Positions 1 through 11,216 are shown, numbered from the stretch's first letter. The stretch: DNA of 64,000 nucleotides from Carettochelys insculpta (GCF_033958435.1 NC_134137.1:66232001-66296000), one strand, 5' to 3'. Notes: generated by a model from the letters alone, not told the origin. A program made the numbers and translations.

Positions 1-929
1 AACAAAACCATCCTACAAACTACTGCACAAACACCCTACCAACTAATGCACAGACTTCTCTCCCAAAGAGAGGAGGAGAGAATAAACAACATATGACTGC
101 TGTTAGTCACATTGTTTAATGTTCTTCTGGAAGGGACGTGGATACTACAGTGGTAGGCATGGTATAAGACATAGAACAGAAAATGTTTACATGTCATTAT
201 ATTAAATGAGAGGCCCTTTATTTTAGGGGATATTTTTCAAGGAACCCCTTCAACTTTTACATACATCATTTAATTCATTCTAAGTTCCCTCATTACCAAG
301 CTACATAATAAAAAAAATCTCTAATTTTATATAAAAATTACTATACTTCAGTATTTGCTATTTTTGTGTTAATAAAAAAGTTTTCAAGTTCTGATAGAAA
401 CACTCTCTGGTTTATTATTTTCTGTTAAGTTACAAATGATTTTCTTGTGTAAAAATATTATTATTTACTTGAAATGTGTTATTTGAATTTGTTTGGGATT
501 CTTTTATTCAGATTTTCTGCCATTTCAGATTTCTGTGGTCAAAATTCAGTCTAATGGTTCCCTCATGTGGTCAAATTTTGTCTTTACACAAGGTAACATG
601 AAAGTCTTTTATCTGAGGTTTATGGGAAGCTATTAGTACTTTTAAAACAGCGTATCAAGTACTGTAAATTATTCTTCTGCATGTTATTTTACAGTGTAAA
701 GTGTACAGTTGTGAAGGAGCTGTGTGATTGTTCCAAGCAAAGTTCCAATTTTCGTAACTATGAGACAACGGCATCAGATTTAGATTTTTTTTCTTAGTTA
801 GTTCACTAAAACTGAGCAACGGGGCCTATCCAAATTGTAGAATCTTCCATTTAAGACAGCCCTAAATAACAGAAGAGAAAGAAAAGACATTTCAACAGTT
901 GCCTTGAATTTTTCTCTTTTATTATCACT
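1..929. other. AT-rich non-coding DNA
   Basis: No long open frame, RNA gene or recognisable repeat was seen here. The DNA is AT-rich with short A and T runs, as expected of intron or intergenic vertebrate sequence. Confidence 0.6.
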
Positions 930-1130
930 ACTATCTACTTCCTATGTAATGCTTTTCATCAGTAGCACTCAAAGTGCTTTACAAAGAAAATCAGTAACAT
1001 TACCCTAATTTTATAGATGGGGAAACTGAGGCACAACACAGTGCTTCAAGTTGCCCAATATCATCCATTGGGCTAGTGGCAAAGCCATGAATAAAAGCAA
1101 CATTGTTTTCTACAACCTAATGACTTAAAC
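930..1130 (+). repeat. MIR-like SINE remnant
   Basis: The stretch around 1010-1035 reads as the MIR core (TAGATGGGGAAACTGAGGCA), followed by the expected 'tracked digits' of the family: a degenerate TTGCCCAA motif and a later variable tail. MIR is an old tRNA-derived SINE widespread in amniotes. The copy is diverged and its edges are approximate. Confidence 0.6.
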
Positions 1131-1411
1131 TTCACAAAGAATAACATAGAAAATTTTCTTTTTTCCCCAAAAGCTTTTTAAAAGTGTTTTCTTGAGCTAA
1201 AAGTAAAACTAACATATGCTTGGGTCCAACTTACTTGTCTTAATAGTTACTCTTGGCTCTGCTGGGTTTAGGGATAAGCAATCTGGATGATCAACGGGAG
1301 CACTGAGCTTGGTGGGTGCCAAGCTGGTTTCTGTTATTAGCAGCCAAAGGGCACATAAAATGTTTGAAGTAAAAAGTTTCACGTATTCTGTGCATGGGCT
1401 CACTTTTCACT

Positions 1412-1831
1412 AACCTCCTAGAACAGGGATGGGAAAGATACAGCCCATGGGCTGGATCCAGCCCACCAAGCCACCAGGCCTGGTCCGCGGACCACCTCAG
1501 GCACAGAGCGTCCAATCACTGTTTTAAGTAGCTTCCTGCTCCATGTAGCTCTCTGATCAGGATGCTGGGGGGAGGGGGCAGGTACCATGCACTGCTCCCA
1601 CTCCCTTTCAAAATCTCTCAGCTCACATTGGCCAGTTTCTGACCAATAGGAGCAGAGAGACTTTGCTGAAGGATAGGGGCAGTGTGCAAAGCCTTCCCCT
1701 CTGCCAGGAAGCAGTTTGGAACTCTCCGGGGCTGCAGCAGAGAACCTGTCTCAGAGTACTGCAGGGCTGCTGGTTGGGAGTTGCCCCAGACTCTCCCATT
1801 GAGAACTACATTTTCCTCAAACCTCCTAGAA
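1412..1831. mobile_element. hAT-like insertion flanked by a 12-bp direct repeat
   Basis: An insertion of about 396 bp (1424-1819) is bracketed by the same 12 bases, AACCTCCTAGAA, at 1412-1423 and 1820-1831. It opens with CAGGGATGGG followed by GC-rich text (CAGCCCATGGGCTGG), which resembles the ends of non-autonomous hAT elements. A matching inverted right end is not seen, and hAT duplications are usually 8 bp, so a truncated retroposed copy is an alternative. The direct repeat is solid; the class is not. Confidence 0.4.
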
Positions 1832-1903
1832 TGTTGTCAGCCAGGTCCTCAGGGATATATTTCCTTCTATATGGCAAGAATAGATACAGATTTACACTTC
1901 CTA

Positions 1904-2614
1904 GGCTACGTCTACACGTGAAGCCTACATCAAAGTAGCCTATTTCAATGTGGCGACATCGAAATAGGCTATTTCGATGAATAACGTCTACACGTCCTCC
2001 AGGGCTGGCAACGTCGATGTTCAACATCGACGTTGCGCAGCACCACATCGAAATAGGCGCTGCGAGGGAACGTCTACACGCCAAAGTAGCACACATCAAA
2101 ATAAGGGTGCCAGGAACAGCTGCAGACAGGGTCACAGGGAGGACTCAACAGCAAGCCGCTCCCTTAAAGGGCCCCTCCCAGACACAGTTGCACTAAAAAA
2201 CACAAGATCCACAGAGCCGACAACTGGTTGCAGACCCTGTGCATGCAGTATGGATCCCCAGCTGCGGCAGCAGCAGCCAGAAGTCCTGGGCTAAGGGCTG
2301 CTGCACACGGTGACCATAGAGCCCCGCAAGGGCTGGAGAGAGAGCGTCTCTCAACCCCTCAGCTGATGGCCACCATGGCGGACCCTACTATTTCGAAGTT
2401 GCGGGACGCGCAACGACTACACGGTCCCTACTTCGACGTTGAACGTCGAAGTAGGGCGCTATTCCCATCCCCTCATGGGGTTAGCGGCTTCGACGTCTCG
2501 CCGCCTAACATCGATGTTAACATCGAAATAGCGTCCAACATGTGTAGACGTGACGGGCGCTATTTCAAAGTTAGTGTCGCTACTTCGAAGTAGCGTGCAC
2601 GTGTAGACACGGCT
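1904..2614 (+). mobile_element. Harbinger-like non-autonomous element, copy A
   Basis: The element begins GGCTACGTCTACACGTG and ends CACGTGTAGACACGGCT, giving imperfect terminal inverted repeats around a shared GTCTACACGTG. It is flanked by CTA on both sides (1901-1903 and 2615-2617), a 3-bp target duplication. The sub-terminal DNA is packed with short palindromic blocks such as CTTCGAAG and ATCGAAAT and is CpG-rich compared with its flanks. The open frames inside are by-products of this base composition. The same internal text recurs in copies B and C in the opposite orientation. Confidence 0.85.
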
Positions 2615-2617
2615 CTA

Positions 2618-4369
2618 GTGTGCAAAGAGTTAGGGTTAGAGTCAAATAGGGATAAATCATGTGCAGATCATACATCAAAGTCATGAAATGGGGTACAAAT
2701 GCAATAAAAATAAGGTATTCAACATTTAATGAATAGAAATGGGGAGTGCTGTTTGGTTTAGAGACAGCCTTGCATGTTGGTCTTAGAACTATTAACTATT
2801 TTGAAAAATGTGCTGTGCATTAAACAGATTGAAGACTGCTTAAAAGAAACTCAGCTGATTAAAAATGATTAAAGTTGGTAATGCTCCATTGTAGAGTTTT
2901 AGGGTACTGTCTAGTATATGAGTCTTTTTTTAGTTGTTTATAGCTTTGACAGACTTTAACCATTTAGACAGAAATTTTCCATGCTGACTGAGTGGCTGCC
3001 TCGGGCTGAAGTGGTCTGGAAAAGTTTCAACACAAATAATTCAGCTATTTCCAAGACTGATTAAGAGATAATATTGTACATTGTTTTGCCCAAGTTAAAA
3101 CATTTTTACTTCCATTCCACTGAGCAGCTCTAGCATAACCGTGATTTTTAAAACATAGACTTGAAATTTGACAGAGAAGTGGTTGGTCTTTTGGTGAGGG
3201 TTGTGCTTTTGCTGTCACCATGAAAAACTTCCCAAATATGATCAGCTTCAGAAAAAAATTCAATCCACATATGCTTAGTGGAAACTGATTGGAGACTGGC
3301 GACTACATTTCCCATAGATTCCATCTGTACTGAGAATGATCTAGTCCACAGCTACAGGACCTGCGTAGCACATTCCCTGCAGTTGCTGTTCTCAGTGCTA
3401 CTCTGTGGTTCTGGCACGCACATGCACACACACACACACACACACATCTAATCATTCTTCTGCTCTTAATGACTTCTATAATTAAGATGGGGATCATTCC
3501 ATCCTGATGTGTTTAAACTGCTGACATATGCTTCCCAACCCACTCTCCAGATCATCACCTTGTCATGGTCAGTGAGCTTGTGCATTCCAATGAACCCTAG
3601 AACGAGGTTGTTGGAAGTCTGATACTCCGAGCAGGTCACCCAGGGTGGCAAGGCCAAGAGGGAGGGACCGAGTGCAGAATGATCCTAAAAGTCCTCAACA
3701 CCAGTGCAGGTGGAAGATAACAAGGGTAATGTTACAATCGCTGTGAAAGCTGATTAAGGTGGCAGCAGATGGGAGACTCCCAGCCATTGTGAATCTAATG
3801 CCGTTGGACCTGGGCCTTCCATTTGTCAAGGATTACATGGTGGCTGCAGTGCAACAGCTACCCACTCCCACCCTCCCCGCTGCCCCTGGATTAAAAGAAG
3901 TCATACACCGGTATCTTCCTATGCACAGTACTCTCCTAAGCTTAAGCCATATGGTGACTGGTGAATGGTGATGTGAAATCCGGACGCTTTTAATTATGGA
4001 CCAGAACGGAGGCAGTGGATGTGTGTATGAGTCATTCCATTTTGAGGACCAAGGTGGTAGAAAGGTCTGTCAGCTGCATCCACAACTGAGCAGCCCTATT
4101 TGGGATGCACCTTGCTTACTCAGTGTGGGGAGGGGACTTGAAAAGGTATTTTTGTGATAAGACCTGCAACTCCACAATCGGGCTGGTCAGCCATCAACAG
4201 ACTGACAAATAGGAGGCTGACAGGAAGACATCCTACTCATTGTTGAGTGATTGCCAAGAAGAAGACACTTCCCAAATGGAGTTGGTAGAGTCAGCCATTC
4301 TTGTTGCAACAAGGGACTATCTGCAATCCATAGAACTGCATGTACTGAGGTACTAATCACCCCATGTAG
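2618..4369. other. Non-coding DNA with no recognised gene
   Basis: Nothing coding is supported. A CA microsatellite lies at 3427-3446. Short frames here show no family resemblance. Confidence 0.55.
3427..3446. repeat. (CA)n microsatellite
   Basis: An uninterrupted CA dinucleotide tract of about ten units. Confidence 0.9.
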
Positions 4370-5934
4370 TAGGGTGACCATATTTCCCTATTCTGAATAC
4401 GGGACTTCTAGTAAAAGGATTCATATTCAAATAAGCTCAACAGCAATCAATTGTACAAATGTTCAAATTAACATCAGGCTGACTGAGCCCCCATTAAAAA
4501 GAAATATTGTGTAGTTGGATTCTTTTTATTTACCTTCTTATCTTTAAGGCTCTAGTGTTCACATTTGGAGGGTGACACATACCCGTATCCATTCCCTTCC
4601 ATTGCCCCAGGCTGGAGGAAATGGGAAGGACCCTGCCAGCCAGGCTGCTTATGGCTCAGCACTCCAGCCAGGACTGGTTCTCCTTGCAGGTCTGGGAGCA
4701 GGATAGCCCTCTGCTGGAACTGCAGGGGCCAGGGAGGGATGGGAAGAGGCAAAGCAGAGGGAGGATAACAGGAGGGGAAGCACATAAAAGCCGTGTCTAC
4801 ACATGCATGCTACTTCGAAGTAGCGGCACTAACTTTGAAATAGCGCCCGTCACGGCTACACGTGTTGGGCGCTATTTCGATGTTAACATCGATGTTAGGC
4901 GGCGAGACGTCGAAGCCGCTAACCCCATGAGGGGATGGGAATAGCACCCTACTTCGAAGTTGAACGTCGAAGTAGGGCACGTGTAGACGATCCGCGTCCC
5001 ACAACATCGAAATAGCGGGGTCCGCCATGGTGGCCATGAGCTGAGGGGTTGAGAGACGCTCTCTCCAGCCCCTGCGGGGCTCTATGGTCACCAAGTGCAG
5101 CAGCCCTTAGCCCAGGGCTTCTGGCTGCTGCTGCGGCAGCTGGGGATCCATGCTGCATGCACAGGGTCTGCAACCAGTTGTTGGCTCTGTGGATCTTGTG
5201 TTGTTTAGTGCAACTGTGTCTGGGAGGGGCCCTTTAAGGGAGCGGCTTGCTGTTGAGTCCGCCCTGTGACCCTGTCTGCAGCTGTGCCTGGCACCCTTAT
5301 TTCGATGTGTGCTACTTTGGCATGTAGACGTTCCCTCGCAGCGCCTATTTCGATGTGGTGCTGCGCAACGTCGATGTTGAATGTCGACGTTTCCAGCCCT
5401 GGAGGACGTGTAGACGTTATTCATCAAAATAGCCTATTTCGATGTCGCTACATCGAAATAAGCTACTTCGATGTAGGCTTCATGTGTAGACGTAGCTAAA
5501 GAGCCACATAAATGGTTGGGCAGCAGAAGCAACAGGTAACCCACTGCTGTCTGGTGCCTGCCCATGCCCACCATACAGCTGCTTGCAGCCAATGCCAGCT
5601 GGACACAGGGTGGTGGGGCCAGGGCTCTGCTGGCCAAGAGCTGGCAAGCAGTGGGGGCTGTGTTGATGGACCAGCATTGAGAGTGGCCCACCCCATGTGC
5701 TTTATCTCTGCCTCTACCAGCTCTGCTCACCCACCCCTATTACTGGCCACTGGCCCCCACTGCTGGGCAGGTGGTTGGGGAGCAGAGATCTGCCTGGCAT
5801 CAGGACCCACCAGTACTGATGGGAGGAAATAGAAAATGGGACAATTTGCCTATTTTTAAGAAAAAGTTGGGACACCTGCAGGTGGGCTTAAATACAGAAC
5901 TGTCCTTTTAAACAAGGGACTTCTGGTCACCCTA
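4370..5934. mobile_element. Older DNA element with TAGGGTGACCA ends, interrupted by copy B
   Basis: The left edge reads TAGGGTGACCATATTTCCC (from 4370) and the right edge GGGACTTCTGGTCACCCTA (to 5934). The 11 outer bases are perfect inverted repeats. I recall TIRs of this type from widespread vertebrate non-autonomous DNA elements with GGGAC-rich sub-termini. The middle was later split by the Harbinger-like copy B (4789-5496). The rest (about 4381-4785 and 5500-5920) holds no coding sequence that I recognise. The target duplication is unclear. Confidence 0.5.
4789..5496 (-). mobile_element. Harbinger-like non-autonomous element, copy B
   Basis: This is an inverted relative of copy A: it starts AGCCGTGTCTACACATG and ends CATGTGTAGACGTAGC. 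TAAA is present on both sides (4785-4788, 5497-5500), so the duplication is 3-4 bp. The reverse complement closely matches copy A over long blocks, for example the CGACGTCTCGCCGCCTAACA region. It carries the internal hairpin plus motif GGGCTCTATGGTC (about 5078-5090), which also occurs in the protein-coding Harbinger at 30022-33813. It is nested in the older element 4370-5934. Confidence 0.85.
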
Positions 5935-6561
5935 TCCAGCACGTACACTATCTTCTGCATCTGGGAGATCAGCTCACTGGCTGTCCCTTTGCTTTTCATA
6001 TGTCCTTCATGGTCTTTGTAAGGGTGGGGGAAATAGAAGAACAGAAGCAGAGAGCCTCAGTAATTCTGTCTCAGTGACTAATATCTTAAATTGTTCCCTC
6101 TGAGAAATGCAGCCTTCTGTCTCCTGGATATCAGTCACATTACAGATTCTGGGATGTATTGCATACGCTAGCAATGACTCCCTGCGGGAGCTTACCTGTT
6201 TGCAGCAAGAATAAGCCATGTAAGCAGGAAGGGGTGGCAAAAGGGAAGTTTACCTCAGGCCCTCTGATTGAGAAGTCCCCCAAAACAAGCAAGATTGTGA
6301 GTCACTAAGCAGGGTTCCAAATTCACTCCCTGAAATTTGGCCCTGCAGCCTCGCTGCCAGGATGGAAGAGTGAGCAGACCAAAGGGTTTCCAATACTCCT
6401 GGTTTTGCTGCATTCCCTGGAAAGGAGCTCGATCTCCTGGAGCTACTGCAGCCAATCGAGAGATTTTTCAGCTGCTAAAAGGTCAGGATGCTGGGGGCTA
6501 AGGGCAGGCCCCCTGCCCAGCATAGCCCTGTGCAACTCTTGGAATTCACCAGCATCTCTCT
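5935..6561. other. Non-coding spacer
   Basis: No gene, RNA or clear repeat is recognised between the TAGGGTGACCA element and copy C. Confidence 0.5.
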
Positions 6562-7243
6562 GGCCATGTCTACACGTGCATGCTACTTCGAAGTAGCGGC
6601 GCCAACTTCGAAATAGCTCCAGTCACGGCTACACGTGTTGGGCGCTATTTCGAAGTTGAAATCGACGTTAGGTGGCGAGACGTCGAAGCCGCTAACCCCA
6701 TGAGGGGATGGGAATAGCGCCCTACTTTGAAGTTGAACGTCGAAGTAGGGCACGTGTAGACGATCTGCGTCCCGCAACATCGAAATAGCGGGGTCCGCCA
6801 TGGCGGCCATCAGCTGAGGGATTGAGAGACGCTCTCTCTCCAGCCCTTGCGGGGCTCTATGGTCATCGTGTGCAGCAGCCCTTAGCCCAGGGCTTCTGGC
6901 TGCTGCTGCGGCAGCTGGGGATCCATGCTGCATGCACAGGGTCTGCAACCAGTTGTCAGCTCTGTGCATCTTGTGTTGTTTAGTGCAACTGTGTCTGGGA
7001 GGGGCCCTTTAAGGGAGCAGCTTGCTGTTGAGTCCGCCCTGTGACCCTGTCTGCAGCTGTGCCTGGCACCCTTATTTCGATGTGTGCTACTTTGGCGTGT
7101 ACACGTTCCCTCACAGCGCCTATTTCGATGTGGTGCTGCCCAACATCGAAGTTGAACGTCAACGTTGCCAGCCCTGGAGGACGTGTAGACATTATTCATC
7201 GAAATAGACTATTTCGATGTAGCGTGCATGTGTAGACGCAGCC
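6562..7243 (-). mobile_element. Harbinger-like non-autonomous element, copy C
   Basis: It starts GGCCATGTCTACACGTGC and ends GCATGTGTAGACGCAGCC, flanked by TCT on both sides (6559-6561 and 7244-7246). It has the same orientation and internal order as copy B, including the GGGCTCTATGGTC motif near 6852-6864 and CTTCGAAG palindromes near both ends. It is slightly shorter than A and B (682 bp against about 710). Intact ends and a perfect duplication indicate clean transposition. Confidence 0.85.
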
Positions 7244-7439
7244 TCTGTGTGCTGCCCCTCCTGCTTTGAGCTCTGACTCTGTAGCTTCCACTAGCTGGAA
7301 GTGGGGAACAGTGGTAATGAGAGCTGTGGGGGCAGTGTCTGCAGGGAGGGACAGCATGCAGAGTCACGTACCTCCTCACGACCACCCCGGGGCTTCAGGG
7401 ACTGGCCAGCAGTGTTAGCCCCATTGCTCTGCCTCCTGG

Positions 7440-7578
7440 GAGCCACCTGAGATAAGCACTGTACAAACATTAATGAATTCTTGCTTACATATATGAGGCA
7501 GGGAAGTGTTATTATTTATGTTGTTCAAATGGTGAACTTAAGCACTGCGAGTTTCAGGGGCTTGTCTAAGGTCACAAA
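7440..7578 (+). repeat. Possible MIR remnant
   Basis: The text GGCTTGTCTAAGGTCACAAAG near 7559-7579 resembles the MIR motif for the region after the core, preceded by a degenerate core. It is strongly diverged; low certainty. Confidence 0.3.
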
Positions 7579-8176
7579 GAATATGTCTATACTACATAGT
7601 TATTCCGGAATAGCTTCTTCTGGAGTTATTATTCCAAAATAAGATATTTCGGAATAATTAATCTACACTAAAGGGAATTCTCAAAATAAGCAAAACTTAT
7701 TCCAAAATATCAGAGGGGTAGCCAAGTTAGTCTGTATCTTCAAAAACAACAAGAAGTCCTGTGGCACCTCATAGACTAACAGATATTTTGGAGCATAAGC
7801 ATTAGTGGGCAAACACCTGCTTTGTCAGATGCATAAGTAGGGGTTCCAGAGGAGGGTCTAAATTCATAGGCTTATGAAAATGAGGGAGTCCCAGTCAAGA
7901 AGACCGCCAGAGTAGACAAGGTCAATTCAGTCCTGGTGGAAATGGCTCATTATCAGCAGTGGATGTGGAGGTGTGAACACCAAGAGAAGAGAAACTGCTT
8001 TTGTAGTTGGCCAGCCACACTCAGTCTCTGTTCAAACCTTGGTTGATGGTGTCAAATTTGCAAATGAATTGTACCTCTGCAGTTTCTCTTTGGAGTCTGT
8101 TTTTTGAAGATATTTTGTTTCAGGATGGCTACTTTTAAATCTGCTACTGAGTGTCCAGGGAAATTTAAGTATTCTT

Positions 8177-8908
8177 CTACAGGTTTTGGTATGCTACCAT
8201 TATGTCTGATTTGTGTTCATTCATTCTTTTCCATGGAGATTGACCAGTTTGGCCAGTGTATATTGCACTGGGGCATTGCTGGCACATGATGGCATATATT
8301 ACATTAGGCGATGTGTATGTGAATGAGCCCCTGATGGTGTGCTTGATGTGGTTAGGTCCTGTGATGGAGTTGCTGGTGTAGATATATGGGCAGAGTTGGC
8401 ACTGAGGTTTGTTGCAGGGATTGGTTCTAGATTTAGAGTTACTGTGGTGTGGTCTATAGTTGCTGGTGAGAATTTGTTTTACGTTGGTGGGTTGTCTGTA
8501 GGTGAGGACTGGCCTGCATTCCAAGGTCTGTGAGAGTGAAGGATTGTCGTCCAGCGTGGGTTGTAGATCATTGATGATGAGCTGGAGAGGTTTTAGCTGG
8601 GGGCTGTATGTGATGGCCAGTGGAGTTCTGTTATTTTCCTTGTTAGGCCTCTCTTGTAGCAGGTGACTTCTGGGTACACATCTGGCTCTGTCAATCTGTT
8701 TCTTCACTTCCTTAGGGGGATATTGTAGTTTCAGGAAAGCTTGGTAAAGGTCTTGTAGGTGTTGTAGGTCTTGACTGGGACTCCCTCCTTTTCTTGTGCC
8801 TATAAATTTAGACCCATCTCTGGAACCCCCACTCATGCATCTGACAAAGCATGTCTTTGCCCATGAAAGCTTATGCTCCAAAATATCTGTTGTTCTATAA
8901 GGTGCCAT
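8177..8908 (-). pseudogene. Penelope-like GIY-YIG endonuclease fragment (P1)
   Basis: This 243-codon open frame encodes the linker and endonuclease domain of a Penelope-like protein. The diagnostic GIY-YIG block reads VIYAIMCQQC then AIYTGQTGQSPWKR and EHKSDI, with paired cysteines in CQLCP and CQQCP. The first 20 or so codons run through the inverted terminal repeat and are not original protein. After the EHKSDI motif the frame is lost; text further left (to about 7940) still matches the C-terminal tail of P2 in other frames, so there is a frameshift near 8195. In the family this domain nicks target DNA for priming by the reverse transcriptase. This copy cannot be functional. Confidence 0.85.
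8838..8900 (+). ncRNA. Degenerate hammerhead-like motif in P1 right terminal repeat
   Basis: The motif reads CTGACAA (8841-8847, one base off CTGANGA), a putative stem region, GAAA (8865-8868), then downstream GTTCTATAAGG. The left end of P1 holds the inverted partner (CTGACAA on the minus strand at 7828-7822) with GAAA lost. Established background: Penelope-like elements are reported to carry hammerhead ribozymes in their terminal repeats. This copy is probably inactive. Confidence 0.4.
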
Positions 8909-9235
8909 AGGACTTTTTGTTGTTTATTCCAAAATAGTGTGTCCACACACAATGGTTAGACACCCTAGAAACATCAGATTAGGCGTCGGATTGTCTACAC
9001 AGCAGCTTTATTTTTGAAATAGCCCCTATTCCCTGTCCACACAACCCCTCTTTTGAAATATCTATTTTTAAATAGGTGCTGTCCCTCATACAATTAGGTT
9101 TACCAACTTCGAAATAAGACGTCCGCTATTTTGAAATTATTTCAAAAGAGGGTTGTGTTGTGTAGGGGCTCACAAAGTTATTTCAAAATAGCGGCTGTTA
9201 TTTTGAAATAAGTATGTTGTGTAGACACACCCAAA

Positions 9236-10777
9236 GGAAGTTTGTGGCAGAGCCGTAAATCCCACCAGGGTTGTGTATAAGGCACAGGGCCAGCCATGCA
9301 GAAAAAAGATTCATACCACTGGAAGAAATGTCACTTCTTGTCCTATGTCCGAAACAGACTTTGTCCATCAGGAAAACATCATTGTGTAGTTAAGAAAAAA
9401 ATTTATTCAGCATGTTTGTGTGAGCCTGTACAACCAAAAGATCTCTAAATCTCCCTTTTATATACTCATCAATTTTAATGAACACGTCCTTTATAATTGT
9501 TCAATTATCCCACCTGCAGATCAAGCAAACCAACATAACAATCATCTAACACAGCACAGGGGCAATTAGCACCCAGTAGACAACAAGGGAACACATCAGA
9601 ACTCTAAGTTTCTGTGTAACAGGAAGAGGGATCAAAGTAACACATCAAAATCAATTAAATATAAACATACTAATAGAGCCTGAATTCTTATAGCTGTGAC
9701 CATACCATTTCTGTGTTTCTGAATTCTTTAGTTATTAAGAATATTTAAAAAGAAGCTATGCAGCATTTTTGTTATGTTTTCAAAAGTGTATCTTTTAACC
9801 CTTTGAGAACTCTCCATTATGATACTGAAAGGCATAAGCTAACAGATTCATTGCTGTGGTACTCCAGTCTTTTACCGTCTAACTCCACTGATTTCACTGG
9901 AGTTATAGCAGCATAAAATTAAAGTAATCCTCTAATTAGTCAAGCAATGTGCCTTTCCTAATATGACCTGTATAGGATACAGTCATGACTTTTTCAATGT
10001 ATGTAACTCTTTTTGCCCTCATACAGTCTGTTCAGCTGAAGATGGCATCCTTTTCATTTTAATAGCTTTATGAATAGCCTGTAGATTTGCAGCTATTCTG
10101 TTAGCTGATGGCACAGGGGATTTTGATTACTTTTTTACATTGTTGGCATCAGAGAAATCCTTAACCAGCTTATTAGACCTTCGAGAGAGCTAATTTCCTT
10201 GTACAAAAGGAAATTTTTAGCTTTCATTAGGATATTTCCCAGATGTTTTAATTTTCTGATATCATTTAGTGTAATTATATTTGCTTTTAGTATATCCGTA
10301 TGGAAAATAATGTACATTAGGAAAAAAACAAACAAAGAATCTGTCATATAAAAGCATAAAAAAGAGCAGCTGCTAAGAAAAACAGTACTGGGAACATTGT
10401 TAAAATGCAATGGAACACATAAAGAGCAGACCTATTGTGATGCTAACAACTTTAATTACACATGCAAAAAAGAAACAAAAAAACAAACAAAATCTGTTCA
10501 TACAAAAGGTAAGAGAACATTCTGAAATGAAAAGTTGAGGGACCTAAAACTAAAATAGAAAAATAGAAAATCCTGATGAAATATCGCAGCTGAGGATTTT
10601 TCAAGAGTGGCAGCCTATAGGGCGTAGAACAAGAAACTGTAGAAACTGACTCTGTTGCTTTGGGTTAATAGCAAGTTGGGTATTCCTTTTCAGCAGCAAG
10701 TATGCAGTGATGAAAAGGAATGGTCTGCTGAGACCAGCGTTTTATACTTTTGTAAGCGTGCCTGATGAGATCATGTT
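9236..10777. other. AT-rich non-coding DNA
   Basis: About 1.5 kb with no supported gene or repeat. Short frames look random. Confidence 0.55.
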
Positions 10778-11213
10778 GGCTACGTCTACATGTGCCCGAA
10801 ACTTCGAAATGGCCGTGCAAATGGCCATTTCAAAGTTTACTAATGAAGCGCTGAAATGCATATTCAGCGCTTCATCAGCATGCGGGCGGCCGCGGTGCTT
10901 CGAAATTGACGCGGCTTGCCGCCGCGCGTCTCGTCCAGACGGGGCTCCTTTTCGAAAGGACCCCGCCTACTTCGAAGTCCCCTTTCTCCCATGAGCTGAT
11001 GGGAATAAGGGGACTTCGAAGTAGGTGGGGTCCTTTCGAAAAGGAGCCCCATCTGGACGAGACGCGCGGCGGCAAGCCGCGTCAATTTCGAAGCGCCGCA
11101 GCCGCCCGCATGCTGATGAAGCGCTGAATATGCATTTCAGCGCTTCATTAGTAAACTTCGAAATGGCCATTTGCACGGCCATTTCGAAGTTTGGGGCACG
11201 TGTAGACACGGCC
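10778..11213. mobile_element. 436-bp foldback Harbinger-like element
   Basis: The element starts GGCTACGTCTACATGTG and ends CACGTGTAGACACGGCC, and is flanked by GTT on both sides (10775-10777 and 11214-11216). Almost the whole length is one inverted repeat: the left arm (10778 to about 10985) is repeated as its reverse complement to 11213, with a small centre around 10990-11003. Landmarks found in both arms include GCGCTGAA, the GGCGGC/GCCGCC blocks, CTTTTCGAAAGG and CTTCGAAGT. Open frames on both strands mirror one another for this reason. The CpG-rich arms suggest a young copy. Confidence 0.85.
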
Positions 11214-11216
11214 GTT

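Larger units (their letters stand above)
7710..8923 (-). mobile_element. Penelope-like retroelement P1 (5'-truncated) with 13-bp target duplication
   Basis: The element is bounded by TTATTCCAAAATA at 7697-7709 and 8924-8936, a perfect 13-bp target-site duplication. Its left end (CAGAGGGGTAGCC...) and right end are related sequences in opposite orientation; both contain text such as CATAGACTAACAG or its counterpart CTGTTGTTCTATAAGG. Between them lies the C-terminal, GIY-YIG endonuclease part of a Penelope-like protein on the minus strand. The reverse transcriptase part is missing. Penelope-like elements characteristically make partial copies flanked by terminal repeats in direct or inverted orientation, which fits. 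Confidence 0.85.
7579..9232. mobile_element. Harbinger-like element D, split by a Penelope-like insertion
   Basis: The left end GAATATGTCTATAC and right end GTGTAGACACACCC belong to the same end pattern as copies A-C, and AAA flanks both sides (7576-7578 and 9233-9235). The sub-terminal sequence is different, built on TTATTCCAAAATA and TATTTCAAAATAG blocks rather than CTTCGAAG, so this is a separate subfamily. Removing the Penelope-like element (7710-8923) and one copy of its duplication leaves an element of about 430 bp. Confidence 0.75.

Noticed and set aside
2624..2640. Telomere-like TTAGGG text near 2630
   Set aside because: Only about one and a half units (TTAGGGTTAG); too short to mean anything.
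1806..7235. Numerous 60-130 codon frames in copies A-C
   Set aside because: They follow the palindromic CTTCGAAG-type blocks and recur in all copies in several frames; no conserved protein.
10864..11209. Paired frames on both strands in the foldback element
   Set aside because: Same sequence read twice because the element is an inverted repeat; not genes.
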